This document shows, in pieces, positions 33,301-44,800 of a stretch of 64,000 nt of DNA. The stretch comes from Heterotrichella gracilis (taxonomy: Eukaryota > Sar > Xanthophyceae > Tribonematales > Xanthonemataceae): the NCBI GenBank assembly GCA_032358255.1, contig JAULBX010006331.1, forward strand, positions 61,810 through 125,809, in the 5' to 3' direction. The notes under the pieces are model-generated. The model was not told where the DNA came from and did no database searches. It was given only the letters and a program-made list of their open reading frames with translations. The translations under genes were made by a program, and so were the position numbers. The number at the start of each line of letters is the position of its first letter. The first letter of the stretch is position 1.

Positions 33301-34942
33301 TGCCCCCTGAGGCGGCCCCACATCCTGCTTTCCTATATCGCCTCAAACTAGGCAATTTTGGCGTTTTTCCATTGTCATCCATTGAGTGCAGAATTTGTTA
33401 ACTTCAACCAAAAAACAAATTTGGTAATGGAAATAAATCATCATTTTTATAGTTTCTAATTTATACATTCTTTCCTACTTTATATCTGCATACTCAGGCT
33501 GCTTGTTGTGGCCCACAGGTGGCCAACTCGACGGGGTCAGCAGCAGCCCCCTCCCCACCACCACCGGCAGCCGCAGCACCACCACCAGCCGCACCACCAG
33601 CACCAGCAGCAGATGCCCCCTCCCAGCCCGCATACAAGTCCAGCTGGTTCAGCCGGTCAGAGCTCCAGGAGGAGCCCTCAGCACCCCCCGAGGCAGTCGC
33701 ACCAGCACCAAAGGTGAGGCCCTTGGGTGGGACGGGTAGATGGGTTGGGGCGAGGTTGAGGATTCTATGTGGTGGATGGTCTACGCGGGTGTGCAGTGGG
33801 CGTTGTTGATCCTATCAATTGTGTTGGCAGTGGTTGATGTTGGGCTGACACTTGGCGGCGGTTTGTGAAGGCAAGGGTTGCAGCTGTGGGGCCAGTGTTG
33901 CTGAATATGTCCCACCAGGCGCTGCACATGTACCTGACACTATAGCTGCGTTCTCTCGAATCCTTACACACCGCTGGCCCTGGTGGGCCAAGCTGAGAAC
34001 GGAGCATCTGTGCATAATACCCTGACCATAAGATATTTCAGCTGTGTTTTTAGCACGTGCATGGTGCCATGATCGTAGGTGGAGAAGCCAGCCCCCCCAC
34101 CCCCTCCACCAGCACCAGTTGCAGCAGCCCCTGCCCCCCCCCCACCAGCGGCCAAGCCAGCACCCCCACCACCTAAGCCTGAGCCTGTGCCAGTGGCTGT
34201 CGTGAGCAAGGCCCCCGAGAAATCCCCTGAGCAGAACGCGCAGGAGGCCAAGCAGTGGATTGCCAGGTGGCGGGAGCGCCTGGCGGAGGATGACAAGGCC
34301 CCAGAGCAAGGCGGCGGCGCGTTCAAGTCAGGCGGGTTCAAGTTCCCGTGGCAACAGGTGTGCACATCATAGCCTACTGCATGTGATGCCATTATTCTTT
34401 ATGTTTATTTCTGTTGATGGCATTTGCAAGCTACCGGTGGAGGGGTTCTGGTGTACTGTGCAGCTAATGGCTAAGGGACCTCCATACAATTTGGAGGTCT
34501 CTTGGGAGGGTTGCGTGCAGTCCCGCAGTACAGTCGGGTCGGCAGTTGCCCTTGCACACTTTGCGTTTTGAACGATTTTAATGTCTTTGCCGACTATTGG
34601 CCGTGCATTGTGGTAAACCTGAATTGGCACAGTCACAGTTCCATCATAAAAGCGCATTGACAACAGCCGAAAGGGACTGTGACAACTCCGCTGTTCCATT
34701 CAATTATTTTTGTTATAGTACTACTATTTATGACTGTTATAGGTCATTCATTAAGCAATGCACCTGTGTCCGTGCAGGGGTCTGATGGTGCCGAGGCTGA
34801 GGCTGCGCCTGCATCGGTGGCCACAGCCGTGGCAACTGTGGAGTCCCCACAGGCAGAGGAGGTGTCGGAGAATGTGCGGGAGGCCAAGGAGTGGATCAGG
34901 AAATGGAGGGCGCGCACATTGAACGCCACGCTCAACAAGTAG
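27378..34942 (+). CDS. TIC62: TIC62-like NAD(P)-binding SDR protein with repeat-rich C-terminal tail
   Basis: The exons are 27378-27433, 27692-27831, 28095-28328, 28631-28895, 29236-29333, 29700-29753, 30357-30509, 30778-30924, 31419-31637, 32047-32148, 32577-33110, 33519-33713, 34079-34357 and 34778-34942 (TAG). All are in phase, giving about 880 residues; the first exon holding the ATG is not identified. The SDR domain has VFVAGATGRLGARIV and then VVSAIGAPE and FIMVTSLGTG. The TIC62 signature follows: RPGGMERP, DKLFGGQVSRLQVAELIA and VLEVIAETDAPL. Family knowledge: TIC62 shuttles between plastid inner envelope, stroma and thylakoid and tethers ferredoxin-NADP reductase through C-terminal Pro/Ser repeats. 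Here the plant repeats are absent. Instead there is an Ala/Glu coiled coil (30357-31560), about six FGGLF units with acidic spacers, a Pro/Ala-rich stretch and two W-I-x-x-W-R motifs. The SDR part is certain; tail function is unknown. Confidence 0.85.
28577..28606 (+). repeat. Telomere-like heptamers next to an acceptor in the TIC62-like gene
   Basis: CCCTAAAACCCTAAATCCTAAACCC-type sequence lies 25-50 bases before the acceptor of the exon starting at 28631. Confidence 0.7.
31603..33106 (+). repeat. FGGLF-type protein repeats with acidic spacers (coding)
   Basis: Six related units are coded in three exons. They are GALGVFGFGAKK (near 31603-31637), PAFGGLFGWGNKRQ (32107-32148), PAFGGLFSFGQPKAKQ (about 32662-32709), SPFGGLFAFAQPKQRQ (about 32794-32841), SAFGGLFAFSQPKQQQ (about 32923-32970) and AGLGGLFAFGQAKLRE (about 33061-33110). 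Runs of Glu/Val separate them. At DNA level the spacers are GAGGAGGAA-rich, which favours slippage. Confidence 0.85.
33162..33356 (+). repeat. Tandem duplications in a TIC62-like intron
   Basis: A 17-base unit GAGTGGGTCCATTTCTG is repeated at 33162-33178 and 33179-33195. A longer unit beginning GGCAATGGGGCCCTGGGTGC is repeated at 33231-33284 and 33285-33350. The second copy has an extra 13 or so bases, and a third start GGCAAT follows. Confidence 0.85.
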
Positions 34943-36157
34943 AGCGGGACCTCATGAGGGTTGAGGGGTGGGGTGTTGTGTGATCACAAATTAGATTGAA
35001 ACACTTATACCGAGCTCTGGTGCTCTGGTGCATAGTCAAGGGAATGGGCATTGGTGGATATCAGTGCAAAGCAGGTTCACTTGAGTTTGTGTTTGTGCAG
35101 TGCCATAACCATGTATGATGTTGGCCATCGTAAATGGCATTCACACAGTACCACAGTTCATTGATGCAGTTGTTTTCACGGTGACATTGTGGTGAGTAGG
35201 GCCTTATACTTTAACAGTGGCCTGCCAGTCACTGTGGCACATTAGAGTGCCAGCGGAAGTGAGAAATTGGGCATTTGGTGCCATGGCTCAATTGCTGTGA
35301 GAGAACTGCATGCAGTGCATTTGGCATGGTAGTCAGTGCCCACTGTCATGGACCTTTCAGCTGAAGTTGATGGATAGCATTTTTGAACCCAGGTCAACAC
35401 GCCGTGTAGGCAATCATTTTTAATTTGGAAGGATGAGAGTTAATTAGAGAAGATGGATTATTGTAGCCGATGGAGAGCATATTTTTGATGGTTCAGGAGC
35501 ATGCCAGTGACCTGTCATTCCAAAAATTTACCTTCATGCATGATCATATGATCAGATCAGGATTCTTGAATTAAAGATCCAGGACCTGGAGAAGAACGAT
35601 CTGGCTTGTGAATGACTTGGCATGTCCGTATCAAGTCCAGGGACCGGGTGAACCAATGTAATTACAATAATGGATGAATTTGAGGTTGCTACTGTAACAT
35701 GCCGCATGATGGGACGCAAAATGCCATTCAAAGTGACTGGCCATTACGTCCGATGTCTACCTCTGGGCATGATGATTGCCAATAAATGTAGTCCACCTGA
35801 ATAGTGGCACTGTCACATGTGACGGCAGGGCATCGTTGGCAGGGCCTAGGGCCTGCCTGGAGTTCACGTTTGGCAAGCAAAGAAAGACAGGGGACGCACA
35901 ATGGCGTAGTTAAGGGGAGAATGTTACTGCTGTCCAGTGGGCCACAGTTTTCCACAAGGCCGAGTCGGCCTGTACAGACCCATGTGCAGCGCGTTCTCCA
36001 AGACTCCCTACTCAGTGGATGCCTCATGGCTGCAACTGGGCCAATGCCCCAGCTGGGTTATCGCCCCATGGCGGCAGCTGTAGCGACGCCATCATGGGGC
36101 TCAGCCAGCCTGGCGGGCACCCTTTCCTCACAGGGTGGGCCAGTACAGTACTGTTGA
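34943..36157. other. Convergent intergenic region, 1.2 kb
   Basis: This contains the 3' flanks of the TIC62-like gene (+) and the coiled-coil gene (-). No open frame with splice support was seen. It is A+T-richer with a few short direct repeats. Confidence 0.45.
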
Positions 36158-38368
36158 TCAATACTCATTGTGATAGGCGGCACCACTGCAGCCAGCAAAT
36201 GTAGCACCCAACGGTGCCTGCCCAGCACCAGCTGCTGAAGCTAATTGTGCACTATCACTCCGCATCATGACCAGATCAAACGCCGAGCGGATGTCTGTGC
36301 GCTGCTCCAGAATGGTGCGTTGCAGCTCAGCAATTGTGCTGCGTTGTTGGAAGATGTGCTTGGAGCGCTCTGCAAGCTTTGCCTGCAGGAGCATGTCATA
36401 CTTGGAAATTCAAGAAAAAAATGAATTTAGGGTATCCGGCGTGGATGACAGCTGCAGCCTGTGGCACAGACTATGAAGTATACCAGCTCATCATTGGCGC
36501 CGGTAAAGCACTAGCTCCAACTCGGTGTCACTCACACGAACCTCACGCCACTTGACTGCAACTTGTATTTGCACAATGCCAATGAGTTTTCTGGTCAGGT
36601 GACAAGCAAGAAGCAACCAATGCATTATTCATTGTAAACAACCCTGCCCCGCCAGATTTGCCAATGCATGGTTCTACCTGCAGGTCCCCTTGGGCTTGCT
36701 GAAGCGCCATCACCTGGGCCTCAAGAGCTGAGCACTGCCTACGAAGCTGCACCGGCAAAGCGTCGACCATATGCTGGCTTGGAGAGCAGTCCTGGGAATG
36801 CGATGTTGCATCTTAGCCTTCATGTCGCAGGTTTTCAATCGCGGCATTGGGAATCGCTGCATTAGTTAGCTATTTACTTGTATGAATGCTGGTAGTTCTT
36901 ACCTCCGCACCGCTCCATTGGAACCGCTGCTGAAAGGCCATGTCAGACTGCTGTAACTCCCGCTGCTTTGTTATGCTTTGCCATTTCGAAATCTACAGAA
37001 CAGCAGAGATTGATCTCAGCACCCGGCCTCCTTCAATGGTACTGCAAATTCACGTCACCTTTACAGCCGGCAATTTGAGGTAAACGTCCCCGTCGTAAAT
37101 ACATACTAACATAGTGCACCTGTTCTCTCAATGCTGCATGCTCTTGATTGGCTTCGTCAAGCCGCTGCTTCAGAGCAGTTGACTGTGCGCGAAGGCTGAG
37201 AATGGCAGCCTTGTACTCCCCGATGGTGTTATATTGCTCATTGTCCACCACTCCACTGCATTCCGCATCCTGCAACCTGTCTGAAACCTGCACATGGAAA
37301 GGGTCCAGGCAGGGTGGCATAGACAGCAGACACCCTGCTGTAAATATTTACACATTGATGCATGTGCATACATCCAGACCTCCCCAGGGGTACAAGGTGC
37401 CATGACGCCTTACCTTGGACATGTCCCTCTCTGCAGCTCCAAGGCAGGGTTGTCCGCTGGAAGTGACCTGCTCGTTGGATTGGTCCAGTGGCACTTTCCA
37501 GTGTACGTTTTTGTTCTGCACTGTGGTGGGGACATTCTGGAAGCACCAGGGGCCTGGAGCTTGCAAATTCCACACATTTGCCAATGAGGCCAGAGATTCC
37601 AAAGCGTTTAACAAGGATTTGGAAGCCTCCGGTTGCGGAGCTGTGCACAACTGCTGGTGCGCTTCCTACATTGTGTGCCAATGTGAGTGCTACTACAACT
37701 GGTGTCCCTAAAACCTGTTGTTGGGCTCAGTATCAGATGAAGGTTACGTTACCTGCAGGTGTTGATACAGTTGATCAAGGGCTTGCTGGCCACTCTCAGA
37801 TCTTTGGCTTATTGTGCTTTCCAAGGTGGAAAGGTTCTCTCTGCACAAAGCCAGTAGGGTGTCACTGTGAATAAGGGGGTATGCACCTAGTGCCACTGGG
37901 GCAGCAGGCAAAGCAGAGCATTACCAGCCTACCTCAAGTGTCCAATAGCAACCTTATTCCTTCCCTGGGACAGAGTTACTGCCTCCTTGGCTAGTTCTAA
38001 CTCCTCAGTCAACTTCCTGAGGGGTACATGGATGTCGGGTGATTTAATCTGCAGATGCCGGTGAATGCGGACATACAAAAGGGGAAATTGCCGCACCTGT
38101 TTGCGTACTTTAGCTGCTTGACACTGGTTTCAGCCTGTTCCATCCGCTGCTCGAGCTCTATGCTGTGGGTTACGCCTCTTTCTCTTTTTTTTATTTCGCG
38201 CCGTAAGTCCTCCTTCACAGTACCCAACTCTCTCGTCAGGCTCCTCGCCTGAAAAGCATAACCTCTTTCAGCTCCCAGTACAACGCGTCACTTGCAGCCT
38301 CAATCTTGCAGGAAACGTACCTTGGCTTCCGCAAGTTTGACAGGGTCATGTTTGGCTGGTCCAGGCAT
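36158..38368 (-). CDS. Coiled-coil protein of unknown function, about 420 residues
   Basis: The minus-strand exons are 38368-38321, 38248-38097, 38017-37934, 37864-37753, 37650-37414, 37287-37120, 36992-36903, 36791-36678, possibly a 15-base microexon near 36543-36529, and 36400-36158 (TGA). All phases fit. The start gives MPGPAKHDPVKLAEAK. Heptad-rich stretches follow: RELGTVKEDLRREIKKRERG, EQRMEQAETSVKQLK, KLTEELELAKEAVTLSQG, AQSTALKQRLDEANQEHAAL, RRQCSALEAQVMALQQAQGD and LAERSKHIFQQRSTIAELQR. A Trp/Pro-containing non-helical break lies in exon 5. This is typical of a cytoskeletal, centriolar/flagellar or Golgi tether protein, but I cannot name the family. The last exon can follow exon 8 with or without the microexon, both in frame. 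The donor of exon 2 has two in-frame choices. Confidence 0.7.
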
Positions 38369-39668
38369 CGTGGACACCTTGGCTGTCAGCTGGAAGGACA
38401 ATCGACGGTTGCAGTGTATACCTTGCAGATCATGTGATATCCAGGACTGGTGTCGTTCAGACAGCATTATAGCTTGGACAAAGTTATGTGCATGCCTTCG
38501 AAACCATTCGGACGTTTAAACCCTAAACCCAAACCCTGAACCCTACAATTGCTCCGAGCGGCGGTATCGTGCACCCTTCAAAAAGTCCCCCCACTTTCGT
38601 AGCTCACTGTGGTTCCAACTCATTCGAAAATGCCCACAGTTGTCAGTGCAGCGCTACCACAAGATGAGGAAACAAACAGTTCGTAAGGGGCACAAGGGGC
38701 ACAGCACAAGGACATTGCCAGGTGTCCTTCCTCAGCCTAAGCCAGGGCAATTGGAAAGCAAGAAAGGAAAACCCACAAATGACAACCTTGGTACAACGCA
38801 CAGGGAGTACCCAACTTGGCTAGATGACCGCTAGCAAATTGTGTATGGTTAAAAGTTGGTTGCGTTTTCATTACAGTCACCTTCTGTCTTGGCACCATGG
38901 ATCCAAGACTTGTGATACGAATCCTTGTCAAAATCTACTTGTAATAAAGGGCTCTGTAATAAAGGGCCCGGTGGTATCACTGGTGGACAACTGCTGTATG
39001 AGCGTTGATCACAAGTGGCACCCATTGAGGCGCACGCTCACCCCAGCTCCAGTGTCACGTAGGTTGCCCAGAAATTGTGAACCAAACCAGTGCTATACCT
39101 GACTCTGAGAGCGTGTGTACTCATAAAATGCTTGGGGTTAAATTGACGAGGAGATGGGACCCTAGTAACACGTGATATGCGCCTAAAATCTAGCGCCTGG
39201 TGCATACACGTGCAGACTGAAGAAAACCAGTGGCACCATCCCCAAGCGAGATCTTAATTGCAGCGCATTGCACACTGTGCTGCTGCAGTTAAACAATGGC
39301 AATTGCAGCAAAGCTGTCAATCGTCTGCTAGGGAACTCTGCCAACATATCTGCAACGTCCAGCGCTTTAATTCCTAGTTGCAGTCAGGATGCAAACAATA
39401 TCCTTGAAATGGAGGGTCCCAATGATCTGTGTAAAGGAAGTACAAACAATTGCATGAATAAATCCCCCCACCGCCTGCAAATTTACTGTGCGTCACAATC
39501 GTGTGTTCGCTTGCTGTGCTGCAAAAGAATCAATTATAGCTGATACAAGAACGGCGCTATATACATGTTATATCAGTGACAGCAATGAAGCAAAATTTGC
39601 CGCAACGATTCCCGCATGCAGCCCAATGAAGCCCATCTATCCAACATGCCTTCTCTTGCTGTATGCTT
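38369..39668. other. Intergenic region between two minus-strand genes
   Basis: This holds the promoter side of the coiled-coil gene and the 3' flank of the phosphatase. It contains a telomere-like tract AACCCTAAACCCAAACCC around 38518-38545, about 150 bases upstream of the coiled-coil start. Short open frames (38640-38834, 39268-39543) are unsupported. Confidence 0.4.
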
Positions 39669-41281
39669 TCATCTTGCTTTTTGAGGTGATGCATTGAATG
39701 CTTGTAGCCCTTTCTTCCATATATCATCCGTCATCCCTGCAGCAAGGTGAAATTGGACCGTCACCACCCGTGCACCCCCGTGATGCAGCTGCAGGTGTCA
39801 TTCATGTATGACGCACATGCAGAATGACATTGTGTGATGGACTGCAGAATGCCGTTACAATAAATAAGAATGAAAAAAAAGCACGGCCTTGTGTGCACAA
39901 GCGGCAACGCAGAAGGCAAGTTATATCACTGCGGGATGCAGGTCACAAATGAAAGCACGGCCTTTTGTGCACAAGCGGCAATGCATAGGGCATTTGAATC
40001 CTTGCGGGTACATGCATGTGCCATACACTCTTTATCGAGGAGGGTTTTTGCAACAAGGGAGGTGCAGGCTACTGCTAAATGGGGCATTTCTGCCGCACAT
40101 ACCATTTGGGCAGTAGACGCATGTGACCCCCAGCCGAGCAACCTCCGTGCAGTTCCACTTCTCGTTGTCAAAAAACAGCATGTCATTGTAGGCGATGTTG
40201 CAGCGCGCGTGGATGCGCTTGAAGTGGGTGATCTTGCCACCCGGGTAGATTTCCTGTGTTGGCATTAAACGAGCCCTTAGTTGTACATCCACAAGCAATC
40301 ACCAACCAGCATCAAGATTCGAATTCAGCCGATGCCAAAGCCGACCTGATTCCCTTGTTCAGATCATCCAATTGACAATGCACGGGGGCATGACTCGAGA
40401 AAGACTTTGAAAGGGCAACGTGTTGACTTCTTCAACCATGCAGGCGGCATGCAGAAGGCTGGCTGACGCCAAGGGCATTTGCGTACCAAGTGCTCTGCGA
40501 TCTCGTGCATGTTTGATTCCTCCGTCACTTCAAAGAGCTGCAAGCAGGGGTTGGCCCACTCCGGGTACTCTGTGCGTGACACATATGCCTGCAGCACCCC
40601 ATACACACCGTTAGCACACGGCCCATGCATGGGTCATGCAGATGCTGGCATGGGTCATGCAGATGCACGGGTTGCACAGGAGGCTCACAAATATAGTTAC
40701 AAGACAGGCTTCCACGCTGAGCACCGGTTTATGCCATATGAATTTGGTTGAATGTGGTGTGGGTGAGCAGGGGAGGGTGAGCAGGGGGGCGTGCCGAGGC
40801 GAGTGCTAGATCGGGAACCCGGCCAGTGGTAGAGCAAGGGGGTAGAGATGGAGCATACTATTTGTACGCCTTTCCACTTTGCATCTGAGATCAGCTCCTT
40901 CAGTATCAGCTTGCTGTTGCCCAAAAGCCTGACTTGCTCTCCCGCCCTGTCAAACACACCCCCGTTGCGCTTCTTGAAGGGGGCGCCGCTGAGCATGTAC
41001 ATCTCCGGCCACCTGCACAGCCACACCACAGTCTATTTTGCACAGCATATATGCATGGTCTATACAGCAGATATGTCTGAGGGACGGCTTAGGACCTGGA
41101 TGAGTTGATGTCAACAATGGTTGCTAACCATAGTTTGCCCACCACAATGCATGCATATATATTTATTTTACTATCCCAGTATGGGTTATCCAACGTGCTC
41201 ACAACAGCCATTAGCCAACCAGCACACAGCTCACCATAGTGTACCATCCAGGTCAAACGCCACGAGCTTTGGCAGGCGCAT
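39669..41281 (-). CDS. MDP-1-type HAD phosphatase
   Basis: Five minus-strand exons fit perfectly: 41281-41235, 41012-40859, 40588-40487, 40253-40103 and 39736-39669 (TGA), about 140 residues. The ATG at 41281 gives MRLPKLVAFDLDGTLWPEMY. The DxDGT nucleophile motif is followed by the family phrases: WPEMYMLSGAPFKK, VQIAYVSRTEYPEWAN (motif II Ser region), HFKRIHARCNIAYNDMLFFDNEKWN (motif III/IV) and VARLGVTCVYCPNGMTDDIW. Family knowledge: MDP-1 (magnesium-dependent phosphatase 1) is a small capless HAD enzyme acting on sugar phosphates or protein phosphotyrosine, and repairing glycated proteins by removing fructosamine-phosphates in some organisms. Length and motif order match. The gene is divergent from the NADH dehydrogenase, with 520 bases between the two starts. 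Confidence 0.85.
39877..39982. repeat. Direct repeat in the last intron of the phosphatase gene
   Basis: AAAGCACGGCCTT.TGTGCACAAGCGGCAA occurs at about 39878-39908 and again at 39953-39981, with one or two differences. It lies in the intron between the last two exons of the minus-strand gene. Confidence 0.75.
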
Positions 41282-41801
41282 GTTTAGTAAGCAGCTTGCC
41301 ACTCAAAATAACAGTGCTATATTAATGCCAACAATATTAAACCAGACCGCCAGGGTTGTGGGTTCAATCGCGACTTGACTTTGCTTAGTGTTTGTTTCAA
41401 AGTCTAGAACATAGATCCACAAGAAGGTTCGATCTTGTGCCACAAGTTGTGGCCTGAACAAGTGCATGCAAAAACCGCCCACCTAAACGGCGGCACCGCT
41501 GAACGGAGGGCAGTGGCGGGACAGTCCGTAGTCCGTAGTCACTGGGTAGCGGGGGGTTGCGTTTGGGTTTGTGCTCTGGTGTATATACGTATGGCGAACC
41601 CATAATTGCACCAGAATGCCACTGAATCACGCATCTCAGTTTGTACCACGCCCTCTGAGCAACGCTTTGTGAGCAGCTTCCGTTCGCCCGCATACGTGCG
41701 GCATGTGGCATGCAGTCTTCACCGTAGCTCGTACCTAGCTCATACACGCTACCCAAGGGAGTTTTGCAGCTTTCCGCCAGAGGAGGATATTCTACTCAGT
41801 C
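41282..41801. promoter_or_regulatory. Divergent promoter region between phosphatase and NADH dehydrogenase
   Basis: A 520-base head-to-head gap with no supported exon. It should drive both genes. No specific motif can be assigned with confidence. Confidence 0.4.
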
Positions 41802-44800
41802 ATGTTTGCTGATAAGGCAGTGCTAGGACAGTGCGTGCACTGTCCTCGGGTTGCAAGGGTTCCTACCACCAGCTTTGGCAGACAGTTGAAACCAAGCCTC
41901 TGGACATCCAAGCAGCCTTGCAGACCATACACGAGAGGAAGACGTCTAACGGCCAGATGCGACTTGAACGAAACGACCGACAAACCTAGCACAGGCCCCG
42001 CGACAACCGAGGTAAGGTTACTGTCTGTTTGGTGGGCGATTCCTGTAGCTCGCTAGATCCTCTGCCCTCCAAGAAAGCCTCGCGCAAAATAAGCCACTGG
42101 TGATGTGAATCAACTCCACTAGTTTTTGAGACCATACAAGGCTTTCACCTTTCACCGTCTGCCATGCCGTCGAGATACAAACAGGAAACATCCGTATCCT
42201 ACCACGGCTCCGAAACATCCGTGATTTTGGTTCCGCCCCCAGGTGGAAGCGCCAGAGGCCACCACAACCCAGCAAAACACCGTCAGGCCTGCGTCTTCCA
42301 CAAACGGAGTGAGATCTGACAGCTCGAATGGCCACACACACCCGCCACAGCTGTACAAGCAGCGCCCGTTTGCTGCCATCGCCTTGGACAAGGCCTTCGA
42401 CACGGCAGACGATATCTGGCGACACGTGCAGCGACAGCTGCTACCGCTGCCTACAGGTGTGTCACTGGGTTGTCGAGCCAGCCCGTTTGCCCACGTTTGA
42501 ACAGCTGACAGCGGTAGCGAATACCAGTGGCATATGCATGCCTCACGGACAATGGTGACGTGACTGGCTTCTGTCAACTACTACGTTATGCTTGTAGCGT
42601 CGCGGAGTAGGGGGAACACTCATTACGGCCCCTGAGTTTCCCTGCTGTTTACGTCCAACGCGGTTTTGGCGTGGATGCTTGACCACGACTTGGTTTGTTA
42701 CCTTGTGCATGCCCTTGTATGGCATGTGCTGGATGCCACTCGTGACCTGGCTTTTGCTTGTCCCCTGCAGACACTGCCCTGCAGCGTATGGTGCGTGGCA
42801 GCAACGGCAGGCTCAGGCTGCAAGCTACCAAGCCAGTGGTCCTCATACTCGGGTCAGGTACTGTCTGCTCCTGTTCCTCTGGGTTGCTCCTACTGTATGT
42901 TTAACACACCACCACCACTTGACCCACGTCTCCTTTTGTTCCCATTATCTGTTACCACTATCTGTTCCTATTATTCCTGGTGTTGCTCTTCTGTCCAACC
43001 CACCATGGTTGACCCTAGTCTCACCAAACCCTACAGGCTGGGCAGCGCACAGTCTCATCAAGGTGATTGACACCGACGTGTTTGAGGTGCTGCTGGTGTC
43101 GCCCCGTAACCACTTCCTGTTCACCCCCATGCTGCCCTCCACTGCCGTGGGCACCGTGGAATTCCGCTCCCTGCTGGAGCCCATTCGAGTCTCAAACCCC
43201 TTTGTCACCTACCTGGATGCCTCCTGCAACTCGATAGACCTCGCCAAAAAGGTGAGGCGCAGCGCCTGCAGCGGTTGGTTGCGTGGCGGGTGATGGGCTG
43301 CTTGCAGGGCAGGCCTTGACAACGACCCGTGAGTGACAAGGGCGTGTCAAAGTAATTGCTGTCCCTGGCGTTGCACACCGCGCTTAGTAACCAGCAGCAT
43401 GACTGTAACATGAACCATGGGCAATGCCTATTACGTCGCTCTGATTGCTACACATTGCGTCCTCACTCCTCACATGCCTGCAGCCCGCAAGCCCATGCTG
43501 CATGTGAACCACCCCCAGCATATTATGGGACTTCTCCACCGCACAAACATTCCCACACCTGTTGACACCCCGCTTGGCACCCCCCACATAGGTCTGTCAT
43601 CCCCCACAATTTACCCCCCCCTGTTCAGGTTGCTGTGTGCACCAGCGTGTTGGATGCGAACACCACCGGCGCGCACCACAGCGCAGTGGCCAGCGCCAGC
43701 TCCCAGTTTGAGATCAACTACGACATGCTGGTGGTGGCGGTGGGTGAGCAGCCAGCCACCTTTGGGGTGCCTGGTGTCAGGGACAACTGCTTCTTCATGA
43801 AGGAGGTGCGCACACACATTGGCTTGCATTTAGTGAGGGAGTGACAGCAGATTGGGATGCGTGTACTATTCCAGCCATACCCCATATTCTCATGCATGGC
43901 CAGGAAGAAATGTTGATGACCCTACACAGGCAGCACAACAGGATTCATGCAGCCAGGCATGTGCCATCTAGACACGTCCATGTGTGCACCCTGCACCCTG
44001 TTTGGGTTGGCAATTTAATCCTCAGCTGGGGAGATGCATATGCATGCATGGCGACAACATAGTGAAGGTCGCTGCATTGCCCACTGCGTGTGCGTGAGTC
44101 ATTACCCCCTCGTTATTAGAGGCATGGAAGCAAAATGCCTCGGGGACTCCCAAGACGTTGACGTTGCATTCCCGATTGCAGCTGGCACCCTAGGATACTA
44201 CCACCTGTAACTGCACGCTAGGGGTATTAAGTGGGCTGGTACCATCGTGAACTGGTACTGCCACATACTTTGTGCCGTCCCGTTGTTGCCAAGGTTCGAG
44301 TGTATTGGCCGCAGATCAGCGACTGCGTGGCGCTGCGCAACCGCATCGGCCAGAACTTTGAGCTGGCGGCGCTCCCGGGGATCACCGATGAGGAGAAGCT
44401 GCGCCTGCTGCACTTTGTGGTGGTGGGCGGGGGGCCAACAGGTGCGGAAGGTGGTTTGCTGTTGTTGCTCCAGCCATCGAGGCCAATACCTGTTCAAGAC
44501 AGGCATTAGTATTTTTGCTCCTATTCATGTTTCATGTTCAATTTGTGCAATTATATATATTATTTTTTGTTTGCATCAACCCTGTAAATTTCTATCACTT
44601 ATGTCAGAGTATCACTTGTTTTTGGTGTTCCTAGCCAATCCTTTTCGTCCAGGTGTGGAGTTTGCGGGCACGCTGTCCGACTTTGTGCGCGAGGACCTGA
44701 AGCTGAGGTACCCCGAGCTCATGGCCAGCGTGCACGTGACGCTGCTGCAGTCCGCGCAGTCTATCCTCACCGCCTTCAAGGCCACCCTGGCTGACAAGGC

